Below are positions 30,901-45,186 of a stretch of DNA of 64,000 nucleotides, in pieces. The DNA comes from Doryteuthis pealeii. Lineage: Eukaryota; Mollusca; Cephalopoda; Myopsida; Loliginidae. The stretch covers positions 68,962,418 through 69,026,417 of the forward strand of contig CM042152.1 of NCBI GenBank assembly GCA_023376005.1, read 5' to 3'. The first letter of the stretch is position 1. Each line of letters starts with the position of its first letter. The notes beneath the pieces were generated by a model. That model saw nothing but the letters and a program-made list of their open reading frames with translations, had not been told where the DNA came from and did no database searches. The position numbers and the translations under genes were made by a program.

Positions 30901-31971
30901 AAAGATATCAAATTCTCCCAAACAGTGAAAGTTGTCTGATACCAAAAATTAGATCTCTACTTGCACCATTGTTTGAGAAATAGTATATCAAAAATCGTCT
31001 ACTAAAATGCACCAAAAATCCTCGCTTTCGCAAAATGTAGCCAGGAAATTGGTTAGAAAATATAGCAATTTCAATATTTAGAACAGAAAAGGTTGTCATT
31101 TTAAACGAAACGAATAAAATATCATAACTAGAATTCAATTTGAAAATATGCCCCCCACCACACGCGCACACATTCATAACCGACACCTCCGATCTGCTGC
31201 TTTTTACCTAATAATTAAGCTGTAACACTGATTGAAAGATTGAAATATATTTCTTCAAACGAAGGCAAAGTTTTGACGAAAAACATTTTGTGTGTAATCT
31301 TTATGTTAATATGCAACTTTCGCCAAATGGGAAACATTACAGTTCCAAAATTGACCTACCCTAATGCCCCAACTTACAAGTTTTCCAAGTTATGACTTGC
31401 TACTCGGTCGAATTGTTGCTTTGAGTGGCGAGCTAAAATTTGAGTTACGAGCGAGCTTCAGATACACTTATATTAATAAGTTCACTAAAAACATTTAAGT
31501 TTCCAAATTTTTTACGCCAAAGAAAAATATTATTCATGAAAAGATAAATATTAAAACCTATTCATTACATATTTAGTACATAATTTATGAATTATTTATC
31601 TTTAAACATTTATCTTTAAACAAAAGAAATATTAAGACCTATTCATTACATATTTAGTACATAATTTATTACATTCTATTTTGGGCATCTCGATTTTTAG
31701 ATATTTTTTCAGATCAATCATTTATTTGTTATGCCTCTTTAAACAGAAAAAAAATTAAGAAAATTAGAGAATCACAATATCAATATAATATTGGCGGACC
31801 TGAACTTTCAGAACCCTCCACCCCCACCCACCCCCATCTAAAATGTTTGTTTTTAATTTTTTTCTTCTTTCAATGGATTTATTATCAATTGCACACCAAT
31901 CTATCAGACTGTGAAAAAAACATTCAAAAAAGTTATTTATTTTTCGGGTTTTCAGGGTCTCATCTCTCTCC

Positions 31972-32071
31972 NNNNNNNNNNNNNNNNNNNNNNNNNNNNN
32001 NNNNNNNNNNNNNNNNNNNNNNNNNNNNNNNNNNNNNNNNNNNNNNNNNNNNNNNNNNNNNNNNNNNNNNN
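31972..32071. other. Assembly gap (100 N)
   Basis: Exactly 100 N between block A' and block A''. The A' side stops inside a fold-back MITE. The first ~1.4 kb on the right side is rich in single-base insertions relative to block A, as in poorly polished contig ends. Confidence 0.99.
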
Positions 32072-33526
32072 GAGGAAAAGAAAAAGAAATTTATTAAAGG
32101 GGTAGGGTCGAATTTTAAAGGAACTGTAAAACGTCCTGCCCATATGGTTAAAAACAGTTGAAAAATTAACCATAAAGAATTCACACAAATATTTTTTTTC
32201 TTTAAAACATTGCCTTCATTTTGAGGAAATTATATTGCTTTCTTGAAGTGTATCATTGTTAGCTACTTAATTATATTAGGTAAAGAGTAGTAGCATCGAA
32301 GTGTCGGTTGTGATGGGGAGCATATTTTCAATTTGAATTCTAGTTATGATATTTTAATTCCGTTTGCATTTAAACCTTTCTGTTTTAAATATTGAAATAG
32401 CTATATTTTCCTAACAATTTCTAGGCATAAATTTTCCGCAAGCGATGATTTAGTGACGATGCTTTGAATACTATTTCTCAAACAATAGTGCAAGCAAAAT
32501 ATCTAATTTTTGGTATCAGTATTATTATACCAACACACACTTTTAAGCTGTTTGGGAGAATTGATAATTTTTAAAAAAGGGAAAAATCAGCCTACGCATA
32601 TTGGACATCTTCCCTTTTTTTACTATCTCCTAACATTCAACCTTAAACATATATTTGTTTATTATGCCTTCGCTAGGGCATCTGCCCTTTTTAATATCTT
32701 CTCAATATTAACTAAAAAAAGTTTATCCTTATTAGTTGCTTGTTATAGCAACCTTGTGCATCTCCCTATATGCAACAATCTCTCACTTCAATCTTAAAAT
32801 GTATAACTTATTATTATTTGTTAAGCTCCTTGGGACTCTTCATTTTTACTATGTTCTGCAGATGCAATCTTTAAAAATCATCATCATTATTTATTATTAT
32901 TCATTAAATTATTATTAATTATTATTATTATTATTCTTCGAATTTTTTCATACCCGCTTAGACCGGTGCTTCACTGGAGGCTGAGTTTGACAGCAAGTCT
33001 ATTCAGGTCTCCTAGACTCTTATGACGTATTCTAGCCGATCTTAACATTGCTGTAGTCCTGGATGGGTGCTCAGTTCTTCCCGAACTGATTTCCAGTTTC
33101 ATCCAGACTCTTTTTCAGAGCCCTGAAGCAAGTCATGATGATGACGATGATGATGATGATTGTTGTTTAAAGCTCCTTATTGTAAGCGAAAAGCCATAAT
33201 TCTCTCTAAAAAGAAAATATCATGTATAATCTGATAATTCTCTGCCCGTCTCTCTCTCTGCTCGCTCTCGTCCTGTCTGTACTGTCTCTCTCTCTCTCTC
33301 TCTCTACTCTTCTTTCTATATAATATATATATATTATATATATATATAGTATATAATCAGGCACACACAGCACACACACACACACACACACAGCAATATA
33401 TATATATATACTATATATATATTATATAATATATATGAAAAAAATATATATATCAAAACCGCTAGGATTTATCTAAAGCTAAAAAAGTAAAAAAGTGCTC
33501 AATATCTAAGTAGAGGCAATAATAAC

Positions 33527-33569
<43 letters not shown>

Positions 33570-33605
33570 GTGTGTGTGTGTGTGTGCGTGCGAGGTGTAT
33601 ATATA

Positions 33606-34195
33606 TCTTATTATAATGGAGCTATATTACTACTCATAGTCACAATTCCTTGTTATTTACGCCACATTGTCCATGATTTTATTTTTATTTAAACTTCAAT
33701 TATTAATAAAATGGTTTTACATTATTAATACTGTTGACCATATCTACATACTTATAACATGCAATTGTATTTATATATACACTAAAATAGCAGTTTACAG
33801 TGTGAGCAGGAAGGCTCATTTGCATATTGATATTAAAACTTTGATTTTAATAGATATGTGCTTAGTATTATTGATTTCTAATTGTTTGGTTTTATCTTAT
33901 TGAATATGAGCAAAGATCTCAGTGATAAATCTGAAAAGAAATCCATTAACAAGAAGAAATAACTGTAATTTTATTCTTTACTTCCTATTTTAACTAAATA
34001 GTTAAATTAGGAAAATTTACCAATAAATAATGGAAGAATAAGTTTCAGTTATTCTATTTTTCGATTATACTCCCCTCTGTTTTAAATCTTTTTATCTGCA
34101 TTCTTATTTAGTTTCATTAGCCTTTCTAATTTAATATGAATTTTATTACATTAAAACCTAAATACTTGCATCCGGAGGGTGCATATATTTGCTAG
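33606..34195 (+). mobile_element. Non-autonomous Helitron H1
   Basis: Counterpart of 9,384-9,972. Start TCTTATTATAATGGAGC after A; 3' hairpin region (GCATCCGGAGGGTGC, one mismatch) and CTAG before T. Confidence 0.8.
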
Positions 34196-34289
34196 TGTAT
34201 ATAATAAACAATTCTCAGAATCTTATTATTTTTGAGAATTTTCTTTTTAGTAAATTATGAAATTTCGCAACAAGTAACGGAACTTTAAC

Positions 34290-34292
34290 AAT

Positions 34293-34334
<42 letters not shown>

Positions 34335-34525
34335 GCCGTACTGTCAGCACGGATTCCCATGATTCTCCCTCGCCACTAGTTCCTATCGGTCATCGCTTCG
34401 GGCAGGTCTTTCACACGGCATCCCTTATCCGTACAAACCTGATTGATGTAGGCTTTGCTTGTCGGCCTACACACCGCTTAAGAAATTGACCATGTGTCGC
34501 ATCCTGCACGTGCGGAGAGGATGGT

Positions 34526-34526
<1 letters not shown>
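34290..34526 (+). repeat. Repeat R4 with (ATC)n run
   Basis: Counterpart of 10,060-10,315. The trinucleotide run is a long pure ATC here but mostly AAT in the other copy, a microsatellite difference bigger than expected from polishing noise alone. Confidence 0.6.
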
Positions 34527-34563
<37 letters not shown>

Positions 34564-34825
34564 ATATATATATAACTAGCAAAAGTACCCTGCTGAATAC
34601 AGCAGGCAGCAGCAGCTATAACGATACCTTCCGAAAATCGTTTTATTTTTGTTTAAATTAATTAATTATATCCCTTAATCGAAAAATCATAACCAAATTT
34701 GGGCGTGTTTCTTAGTTAGAAGTGTATTAAGGTGTATGCAAGATTTTGAATCTGAGTCATGTCTCTTTTTGGAATTATAAGTCGACACGTACATACCAAA
34801 CTTCCTTTTATATATATAAGATTAA

Positions 34826-35179
<354 letters not shown>

Positions 35180-35434
35180 ACCTACTGACAAACAGAAACT
35201 TAAATAGTTAACAGATGCCACGCATTCTATTTAGACAGCTATCGTAAAATCTATTAAAAGTCTATTTAAGAATCGATGTATCATATCAAAATGGGCGTCA
35301 AGACTGACGTCAATAAAACGTGGTTAGGTAGAATATTCCTGGCGTAAAAGTAAAAACCAATACTATTTCCAGAGGCCGAATTTCATCTGCCCCCTCATCG
35401 CATTCTTGTGTAACATCAATAAACGAATATGAAC

Positions 35435-36290
35435 GTGTTTGTAGTGCAATGGTTATCCGTGGAGGAAATGAACATGGCGACTCGAGTTCAAATTCTGGAC
35501 ATGGTTGTTTGATTTTTCCATAGAGCTAATAACCTTGGATATGGATGCACTAGCGGTTTAGCTCAGCCGGTAGAGTGTCCGACTAGGAACCGCAAGGTTC
35601 CGGGTTCTTTACCGGTCCTCGCCAACTTAGCGTATGAGTAGCACAGGGATCTGTGCGGTAAAGTTAGAATCTGATGTAGGTGTGGCGCTCAACCTCATAC
35701 GCAAAAATAATCTCCTTGGTCTAGCGCTAGTGAAAATGGGATAGATTCCCTCGCTATCTGGCTGATACCGTCTTTAGGCCACCCGACGACTTTACTTATT
35801 CTCCTCTCCAGTTATGAGTAAATAGTAGGGCAAACCGGGCACTTTAATCATTCGAAGTAGTAAGTAAAGTAAAGTCATCGGGCGCGGCCTAAAGTCGGTA
35901 TCAGCCAATCAGCGAGGGAGTCTACCCCCTTTCACTTGCGCTAGACCAAGGAGATTGGTTTTGCATCTGAGGTGGGAGTGCCACACCTACCATCAGCTCG
36001 TTACTTAACCGCACAGATCCCTGTGCTACTCATACGCTGAGTTGGCGAGGCCCGGTATCGAACTAGGAACCTAGTGGTTCCTAGCCGAACTCTTCTACAG
36101 ACTGAGCTAACCCGGCCCCTATATGAATCCAATTATTCTCCTCACAGTTATGGATAAATAGTAGGGCAGACTGGGCATTTTAACCTTGGTATGGCAACCA
36201 GTCTAAAAGAAGGAAAACCCTGAATTCAAAATCTGTTAAACTCCTCTTGAAAATGGCCTTGTGTGGCATCCTGCTCGCACGAGGGGGGTA
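35435..36290 (+). mobile_element. SINE S2 with two nested S1 copies (block A'' copy)
   Basis: Counterpart of 10,889-11,760, containing S1 at 35,557-35,800 (plus) and 35,868-36,119 (minus). Confidence 0.75.
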
Positions 36291-36859
36291 AATCATAAAA
36301 GAATATGAGAGTTCATAATTTGAAGCATTGTGTATGTATTGGTTTAGGAGGTTGATTTAGAAGCTATCACAATGCAGTTTTGGAATAAATAAAAGTATTA
36401 CCTCGAAAATTCAAGAAATAAATAAAAAAAATACAGGTCAACATACAACACCATTGTTACCGTATTATTATTTTTTATTTATTCCAAACTGCATTGTGAT
36501 AGCCTTTCTAAATCAACTTCCTAATAAAAGATATAATTTTCTCGAATATGGAATGCTTTTCGTGTAACATTATCGCGTATAAAAAAAGGCACACTAACAA
36601 ACGGAATTCAAATCCTGGACCTGGCTGTTTGCATTTCACATAGCGCTAATAACTTTGGGTACGGTATGCACCCAATTATTCTCTCTTTGGCTATGAGTAA
36701 ATAATAGGGCGGACTGGGGTCTTTAAACTTTGGCATGGCGTCCGGTCTCGCAGAAGAAAACTCAAAACTGTTAAATTCTGCTTAAAAAACTGACCATGTA
36801 TCGCGTTCTGCTGGTGACGGGTTGGGTGAATACCGAAACGAATCTAATTTTCTTGAATA

Positions 36860-37410
36860 TGGAGGTTTTGTTGTGTAATGGTAATCAGTGTAAAAATGGA
36901 CAGGGAGAATCGAGTTAAAATCCTGGACCTGGCTATTTGCATTTCACATAACACTAATACCTTTGGGAAAGTTATGAATTAAATTATTTCCCCTGTAGCT
37001 ATTGGTAAACAGGGCAAAAAACACGGCTTCGACCGGTGGTCCGGTGCTTCGGCCCTGACCGTACAAGTTAACATCGTTGATCCCAGGGAACCATCCCTCC
37101 AGCAACACATTCCCCTCGATTTAAAGGGCGGGGATGGGTTTATTGCCCGGTGTCTGAGGCGCTCCTTTGAGGGGGAATGCCGACGGATCAACGCATTTTT
37201 GCACCCGCCTCCCATGAGCTTCGGTTCGTGGTGGTCCCACATTAATAGAGGCCTTGTGCCTAACCCGTACACGTGGGGTAAGTGGTAAATATCAACCTTG
37301 GTCAAGAAAACCAGTCTAGGAGAAGGAAAACTGAAATCAATCTGTTTAAACTCTGTAAAAAATTGAACTTGTGTCACATCTGTTCGTGCGGAGGGATTTG
37401 GTAAATTATA
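36860..37410 (+). mobile_element. SINE S2 interrupted by R5 (block A'' copy)
   Basis: Counterpart of 12,313-12,880, with R5 at about 37,020-37,290. The long minus-strand frame crossing it is an antisense read of SINE and A-rich sequence, not a gene. Confidence 0.65.
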
Positions 37411-38256
37411 AACTAATATAATTTTTCTATTACTGAAGACAAGTTCGTTTCGGGTTGAGTTAAATTTAAAAAAAACAAACAACAACAAAAAAAAAAAAAC
37501 CCTCAAAAAAAGAAAAAAAAAAGAAAAAAGAAAAATATAGATAGATAAATGATTTATCATCTAATTACTATTTTTCTTCATCTTGATTTTGGCTTGGTTT
37601 TTGAAAAAAAAGTTTTTTATTCCAACTTCGGTCATTATCTTTATGACAACGAAGATCTGTTACTGTAGGATGAGTTAAAATAAAATAAACCCTAAAAAAA
37701 ACCAAAAAAAAAACCCAACAAAAACAAACAAACAAGAAACAAACAACAAATAGATAAAAAATTCTTTATCATTTAACTAATATTTTCTTCATCTTGATAT
37801 TGTTTTTTGTTTTTCAAAACGCAACTTAGGGTCGTTATCTTTATGACAGCATGGAACTGTGCAAATCGAAAAAACAAGAAAAAAAAAGAAGGAAAAAAGA
37901 AGAAAAAAAAAAAAGAAAGAAAAAAAAAAAAAAAAAGAAAAGAAAGAAAAAAAGAAGAAAGAAAAATATAGACTCCCGGTGAATGGACTCTCCGATGAGT
38001 CCCATCATTTGTTTATACACAGTCTATTCCCCTTTGACTAGCGCTAGATCAGAGAGATTGTTTTGCTGAGGTGGGAGCGCCAAACCTACCGTCAGTCCCC
38101 AGATGCTTTACTGCACAGTTCAGATTGCTCAAGATGTGCACTCATGTGCTCAGTTGGCGAGGACCGGTATCGAACCCGGAACCTTGTGATTTCAAAGCCG
38201 ATTGAGGGCCGGTTAGCTCAAATCTGCAGAGCACATAGTTATTGTATTTCACATAT

Positions 38257-39085
38257 ATTCCCAAATCTAATAACTAACAAACATCTATTTGACCATCGGA
38301 GGGCCCTAACAGGCACTCTCCCCGGGTTAGAGTGGATCTGAGAGTAGATATTCCTATTCAAATCTAATAATAACAAACATCTATTGACCCATATAGAAGG
38401 GGCCCTAACAGGCACTCCTCTCCGGGTCAGAGTGGATTTGAGAGTAGATATTCCTATACAAATCTAATAATTAACAAACATCTATTTGACCCATAGAAGG
38501 GGCCCTAACAGGCACTCCTCTCCGGGTCAGAGTGGGTCTGAGAGTAGATATTTACCCACGGGTAGGATGTGAAACAAGTTCCCAAGATGAGCATCCAGCA
38601 ATAAATCCGCGCTCTGTCGGGAAGGGTGTTAGAATACACCGACTGCACCTCTGCAGAGGGGCAAGACTCCTCCAATGAGGCACCTGTTCGCCGTCGGTGG
38701 CGACCGCTGATGCTTAAGAATGGAACCAGATGGCTGAGCAGTCCATTACATACAACACTCCACTTTGGCTATTATTTAGGCTAGACGAGCGTCGGAGAGG
38801 GCCCTCTTAGATCAATCGGCAGTCACGTCAAGCCCTAGACCTATATGATTGCCCAACCCTATTGCTCTTATGGCAAACCCCCAACCCTTTTTATCTGGGT
38901 GCTAGAAGGCGATGGCTGAGGGTCTTCATGTCCTGGTATGACGTTAAACTCTATCTGATGTGAGGTTCTAGTTTGGAGGTTTGGGGAATGTGAAGCGCCC
39001 CTTTATCACATTACTCCCAGGTCCACTCTGGCCCAGAGTGTAGTGTCCGTTAGGGTCCTATCTATGGTTAAATAAAAAATGTTTT
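38257..39085 (+). repeat. 101-bp tandem repeat plus R3 (block A'' copy)
   Basis: Counterpart of 13,728-14,575. Carries a high density of one-base deletions and insertions relative to block A. Confidence 0.75.
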
Positions 39086-39381
39086 ATAAAAAACATTGAG
39101 TATCCATTAAGAATTAATTTATTTCAAATCTTTTGTCGACATTAAATGACCCACTGAGAGTGGTATGCCGTAAAAAAACCAAAACAAACAAACCAGCGAC
39201 AAATCGATCAAAAATAAATAATAAATTGAGTTTAAAGATGAGTTAAAAAAATTTGAATACACAACAAGAATAAAACAAAAATGTCGTCGCCATTAAAATG
39301 ACTCAACAGTTGATGTACCGTAAAATCCAATATTTTTTATACGATAAACATTTTCATAAGTTAGAAAATAAATTTGGAGAT

Positions 39382-40025
39382 AATCTGAACATTAGTTACA
39401 TAAATGAGAGTAACATCTCCTTGTTTCTTTCCCTTTGAGGAAGCCGTCTGTTTTGCTCGGTCCATTTTCCTTTCACCGTAATCAATACAACTGCATGTTT
39501 TAAAACAGCGAAAATATCATAAAATGTGTTCTTAATAACAATTAAGTTCATTTCAAAGTTCAAATGCACAAGCACAATTAAGAACACATTTATGATATTT
39601 TCGTGTTAAAACATTCAGTTGTATTGATTCGAACAAATTCGTATTTTCAATGTAGATTTACGGTAAACTGAAAATGCCGAGAAAAACAGACGGCTTCCTC
39701 AAGTGAAAGAATACAAGGGAGGTTACTCTGATTCATGTAGCTAATGTTCAGATTACCAATTTGGAAATAATGGAAATTAGTTGCGAAATCTAGCAAAAGT
39801 CACCAATGATATAGAAAATAATTTGGTGCTCTTCAATATGTGATCTACCGAGTTGTTTACATTCCAATATGTAATCTACCCATTAACTACAATTATTTTC
39901 CCATTAAACTAAACCCTAACCCTAACCCTGTCTTCTTTTTTCCTAGTAGATCACATGCCATGAATAGTAGATCAATAGTAGATCACAAAAGTTTCGGTAG
40001 ATCACAAATTGGAAGAGCGCCAATA
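39382..40025. mobile_element. Two fold-back elements (block A'' copies)
   Basis: Counterparts of 14,872-15,252 and 15,308-15,520, including the telomere-like CCCTAACCCTAACCCTG at about 39,913-39,930. Confidence 0.75.
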
Positions 40026-40154
40026 ATTGTTTGTAAGGGTGTAAGAAGCTACGTAAATCAAATGTCTTTAAATTAAGTGTCCAGCAGAAGAATTATATCA
40101 TTATTTTTGATGAAAATTGTTTTAAAAATATTGTTAAAGTTTAATAAGATTTAA

Positions 40155-41560
40155 GGGGCCGGTTGTCTCAGTCGGTGATCATCCGAATTCGATACCGGAA
40201 CTCGTAAAAATTCAGCGCATTTTTAAAATGAATCTGTGCAGTAAAGTGGGGAGCTGATGGTAGGCGTGGCGCCCAATCTCAGACCCCAAAAACAATGTCC
40301 CTGGTCTAGTGCTAGTGAAAAGGAGATAGACTCCCTCGCTGTCCTGCTGATACCGACAATAGGCCACTCCGCCGACTTTACTTTTTAATGAAAGTTGAAT
40401 GCGGCTTTTAAGGTATATTATTAGTATAGTGTCAGTAACTAAGTAAAGTCGTCGGGTGGCCCAAAGTCGGTACCAGACAGCAAGGGAGTCTATTCCCTTT
40501 TCACTAGCGCTGGACCAATGAGATTGTTTTTGAGTCTGGGTGCAGCGCCACACCTACCACCAGCTTCTCACTTTACTGCACAGGTTCATGTGCTACTCAT
40601 ACGCTGAGTTGGCGAGGGCCGGTATCGAACCAGGAACATTGCGATCCTAGACAATTCTTTACCGACTGAGCTAAATTCTTAAAATTCTGTTGTTCTTCAA
40701 GTACTTTTGGTAGATTAGTACTGAGAATTTCCCATATTTTTCTGGATATGAAGAAGACGCCAATTTTGGCGAGCTATTTCAAGAAAATGCTTTTTTCCCC
40801 TCGAACATTATCAGACTATTTTTGAAGGTTTTTTATTAGTTTAGTACATTCCAAGGTAACCGCCCTGTCTCTGGAGCCGAGAATTCGCAGACTGTATCCA
40901 CTACATGATGGGGGGAGGGGAGATCCTCCTAAAAAAGAATATCCTGGTTGATTTGGTTTATTTGTGTTACGGCATATCAACTCTTTATGGGTTATTTAAT
41001 GCCAAAATGTGATTCATTTTTAAATGTTTGATTGTAAATCATAACTATTTATAGTTTGTTTTAGTTGTTTTGTTAAAGGCATATCAGCTCTTTATGGGTA
41101 TCTAATGCTAAAATTTGATTCATTTTTAAATGTTTGATCGTAATCATAACTATCTATAGGTTTGCCTAGTTTATTTGTTTAAAAGCATATCAACTCTTTA
41201 TGGGCTAATTTAATGCCTAAATTGATTCATTAATAAATTTCGTAAAAGTCGTTGGGCGGCGTAATGTCCGATATCAGCCAGACAGCGAGGGAGTATATGC
41301 CCTTTCACTAGCGTCAGACCAAGGAGATTATTCTAGCATTTGAAGTGGAGCACCAGACCTACCATCAGCTCCTCACTTTACCACATAGATCCTGTGCTAC
41401 TATACGCTGAGTTGGCGAGGGCCGGTATCGAACCAGGAACCTTGTGATTCCTAGCCGAACGCTCTACCGACTGAGCTAAACCGGCCCTTTTGTAGTCATA
41501 ACTAAATTATTGGTTTGGTTTGGTTTATCTATTTAATGGCATATCAACTTCTCATGGGAA
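40155..41560. repeat. SINE S1 pair and SINE-split 118-bp array (block A'' copy)
   Basis: Counterparts of 15,646-16,176 (S1 plus at 40,155-40,385, S1 minus at 40,442-40,676) and 16,440-17,070 (array from 40,965, S1 minus at 41,248-41,488). Confidence 0.75.
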
Positions 41561-41924
41561 ATTTAATTCAATTGTAAATACTTGTATATCACATTAACTT
41601 TCCCCATTAAAATAAATTGAAATGCCATTAATCTGTTCCAGAGCCTACCCCCGCCGAAAACGCCTTAATTTTTCTGTTACTTTTTTTAAATAAAAAAAAT
41701 AGCAATGTATTGTATAAAATATAATTAAATAGAATGTAATGAATTATGGCTGGTGATATGTTTTAATGTGAATCGTTTTAATAAATAATTTTATTTTACG
41801 TAAAAAATCTGGAAACTTAAATGTTTTTGGTGGCACTTATTAACATAAGCACACGCTCATACCTCGAATTTTAGCTGTCAACACAAAGCAAAAATTATCT
41901 GTATATAAATATTGGGCGGACCTG

Positions 41925-42222
41925 AACTTTCAACCCCCCCCCCCCCCATCTAAAAAATTAAAAAAAAATTTTTTTTGTTTTTTTTCAACGATTATTATCG
42001 ATTGCACACCAATCTATCGATAAGGGGGATCAATTTACGATAAACTATACGGGAACTCCCTGAAAACCCGAAAAATAAATAACTTTTTTGAATGTTTTTT
42101 TCACAGTCTGATGGTGCAATTGATAATAATCCAGGAAAGAAGAAAAAAAATTAAAAACAAACATTTAGATGGGGGTGGGTGGGGGTGGAGGGTTCTGAAA
42201 GTTCAGGTCCGCCAAATATATA
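41925..42222. mobile_element. Fold-back MITE (block A'' copy)
   Basis: Counterpart of 17,414-17,746. It is about 35 bases shorter, having lost bases near the loop and at TGATGGTGCAATTG in the right arm. Confidence 0.75.
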
Positions 42223-43119
42223 TTGATATTGTGATTCTCTAATTTTCTTAATTTTTTTTTCTGTTTAAAGAGGCATAACAAATAAATGATTGATCTGAAA
42301 AAATATAAAAATCGAGATGCCCAAAATAGAATGTAATAAATTATGTACTAATATGTAATGAATAGGTCTTAATATTTCTTTTGTTTAAAGATAAATGTTA
42401 AAGATAAATAATTCATAAAATTATGTACTAAATATGTTAATGAATAGGTTTTAATATTTATCTTTTCATGAATATATATTTTTCTTTGGCGTAAAAAATT
42501 TGGAAACTTAAATGTTTTTAGTGAACTTATTAATATAAGTGTATCTGAAGCTCGCTCGTAACTCAAATTTTAGCTCGCCACTCAAAGCAACAATTCGAAC
42601 CGAGTAGCAAGTCATAACTTGGAAAACTTGTAAGTTGGGGCATTAGGGTAGGTCAATTTTGGAACTGTTAATGTTCCCATTTGGCGAAAGTTGCATATTA
42701 ACATAAAGAATTACCACACAAAATGTTTTTCGTCAAAACTTTGCCTTCGTTTGAAGATAATATATTTCAATCTTTCAATCAGTGTTACAGCTTAATTATT
42801 AGTAAAAAGCAGCAGATCGGAGGTGTCGGTTATGATGTGTGCGCGTGTGGTGGGGGGCATATTTTCAAATTGAATTCTAGTTATGATATTTTATTTCGTT
42901 TCGTTTAAAATGACAACCTTTTCTGTTTAATATTGAAATTGCTATATTTTCTAACCAATTTCCTGGCTACATTTTGCGAAAGCGAGGATTTTTGGTGCAT
43001 TTAGTAGACGATTTTTGATACTATTCCTCAAACAATGGTGCAGTAAGAGATCTAATTTTTGGTATCAGACAACTTTCACTGTTTGGGAGAATTTGATATC
43101 TTAAAAATGTGAAAGTTAA

Positions 43120-43615
43120 TCAACCCCTATTGGAGCAGTCGTAAGTCAAGGTATAACTGTATTTTTAGTTATTGTTAAACCAACATACAACTTTCACTTT
43201 TTGGGAGAATTTGATATTTTTTTAAAAAGTGAAAAATCAACCTACTCTATTGGGGCAGTCGTAGGTCAAGGTATAACTGTATTTTTAGTTATTGTTAAAC
43301 CAACATACAACTTTCACTTTTTTGGGAGAATTTGATATTTTTAAAAAGTGAAAAATCAACCTACTCTATTGGGGCAGTCGTAAGTTCAAGGTATAACTGT
43401 ATTTTTAGTTATTGTTAAACCAACACACAACTTTCACTTTTTGGGAGAATTTGATATTTTTTAAAAAGTGAAAAATCAACCTACTCTATTGGGGCAGTCT
43501 TAGGTCAAGGTATAACTGTTTTTTAGTTATTGTTAAACCAACATACAACTTTCACTTTTTGGGAGAATTTGATATTTTAAAAAAGTGAAAAATCAACCTA
43601 CTCTATTTAGTAAGT
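43120..43615 (+). repeat. 121-bp tandem repeat (block A'' copy)
   Basis: Counterpart of 18,620-19,145 with the same unit count. Confidence 0.85.
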
Positions 43616-44159
43616 CATGGTATAACTGTATTTTTGATTATGTATTCATGTAATTTGTATATGTTTTTTGTCTTTTAATAATTTTGTTAGTTTGTTGTTG
43701 TATTGTGTAGTGTCCCTGGTGACAACACTACCCCCCTTTTTTGTTTGCAAAAGACAAAAGGGTATTGTGAACAGACATATTGGCGCTGTTGGTTTGTTTC
43801 TGGGTGTTAGCATGAGTCTTCAGATGGTCTGCATAAACCGCCTTTGATAACAGCACGCGTTTGCACACGACACACTTCTAAGGATGCACATTAGACGTCA
43901 ACTGTGAATAAGTGTCCCTTTGAAGACCCCCATTTGACTTGAACTTGTTTAAAGTTCTCAACATCAAAAGTGTTGAATATTTTCCTAATGAAGTGCCTAC
44001 GTTCTGCACGATTCAGATTTAACCCTTCCCCCATCCCTGCACATTCATGTGTACTTCCTTACATCTGACATACAGGCATAAATATACAGGGTGATTGAAA
44101 AGTAAATCCCTATTTCAAACTATTTCTAATTTTAGTATTATTTGGATTATTCGGACTCC

Positions 44160-44645
44160 GCCCTGTCGGCTGGGGCGTTAGAATGCACCGACTGCACCTC
44201 TGCAGAGGGGTAAGACTCTCCCAATGGGGCCACCTGTTGGCCGTGGGTGGCGACCCGTGATGCTTAAGGATAGAGCCCAAGTGGATGAGCAATTCATGAC
44301 ATGCAATACTCCACTTTAGCCCTATCTTGGGCTAGACGGGCGGTCGGAGAGGCTCCCCCCGATCAATCGGCTGGTCACGTCAAGCCCTAGCACCTATATG
44401 ATTTTCCCAACCCTATTGCCCTTATGGCAAGCCCCAACCCCTTTTTATCATATGTGTGCTAGAAGGCGGTGGCTGCGGGTCTACATGTCCTGGGAATGAC
44501 GTTAAACTCTATCTGATGGTGGGTTCCAGTTTGGAGGTTTGGGGAATGTGGAGCACCCCTTCATCACCATTGCTCCCTGGTCCACTCTGACCCGGAGTGG
44601 TAGTACCTGTTAGGGTCCCATCTATGGATTAAATAGAAAATGTTA
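44160..44645 (+). repeat. Dispersed repeat R3 (block A'' copy)
   Basis: Counterpart of 19,690-20,175. A few substitutions (for example ATTTTCCCAACC for ATTGCCCCAACC) look like real sequence differences between copies. Confidence 0.7.
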
Positions 44646-45186
44646 TTTAAAAAGAAATTGTATTATCCATTAAGAATTGATTTATTTCAAAACTTTATCA
44701 GCATTAAATGACCCACTGAGGCTGATATGCCGTAAAACAAAACAAACAAACAAAAAAATTATTCGGACTATTATCTTCATCTTATTGTTATCTGTACAAC
44801 GTTTGGCTGATGTGCTCCGGTACCTCAACTATGGTTAGCGGATTGAATAAAGTGTTGGGTTGAAAGTTCCGTAAAGGATTACGACAAGAAGGTTCCCGAG
44901 TTCGAAAAAAAGGTTTCCGAGGAGAAGGATTCGACCGAGAAATACCCGAAGAAAAGGGCAATCGACCGAAACGTTGTACAGATAACTATAAAAGAGGACA
45001 ATAGTCCAAATAATCCAAATATAATTATCAAGCCTCATCTAAAAAATTCAGAGAAATATTTCTATATTTTTTTACATGCAGTTACATTTTTCGTAATTCT
45101 TTAATGTACGTTCCTTAATATATGACAATTAGATCTTTATTGATGTTTTTATTTATTATTGATTTTCTTTATTTTTGTTTGTGAAT

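Larger units (their letters stand above)
24813..31957 (-). repeat. Block A': inverted copy of 17,570-24,705
   Basis: Reads as the reverse complement of block A from the MITE array through the Hsp70-like exon, LINE-like fragments, transposase remnant, R3 and the 121-bp array, down to the fold-back MITE, where similarity ends at GGGTTTTCAGGG just before the gap. Arms of 7,136 and 7,145 bases around a 107-base spacer make a ~14.4-kb palindrome. Confidence 0.95.

Noticed and set aside
36979..37560. 193-residue minus-strand frame
   Set aside because: Antisense through SINE S2, R5 and A-rich sequence; its equivalent in block A is broken; no domain.
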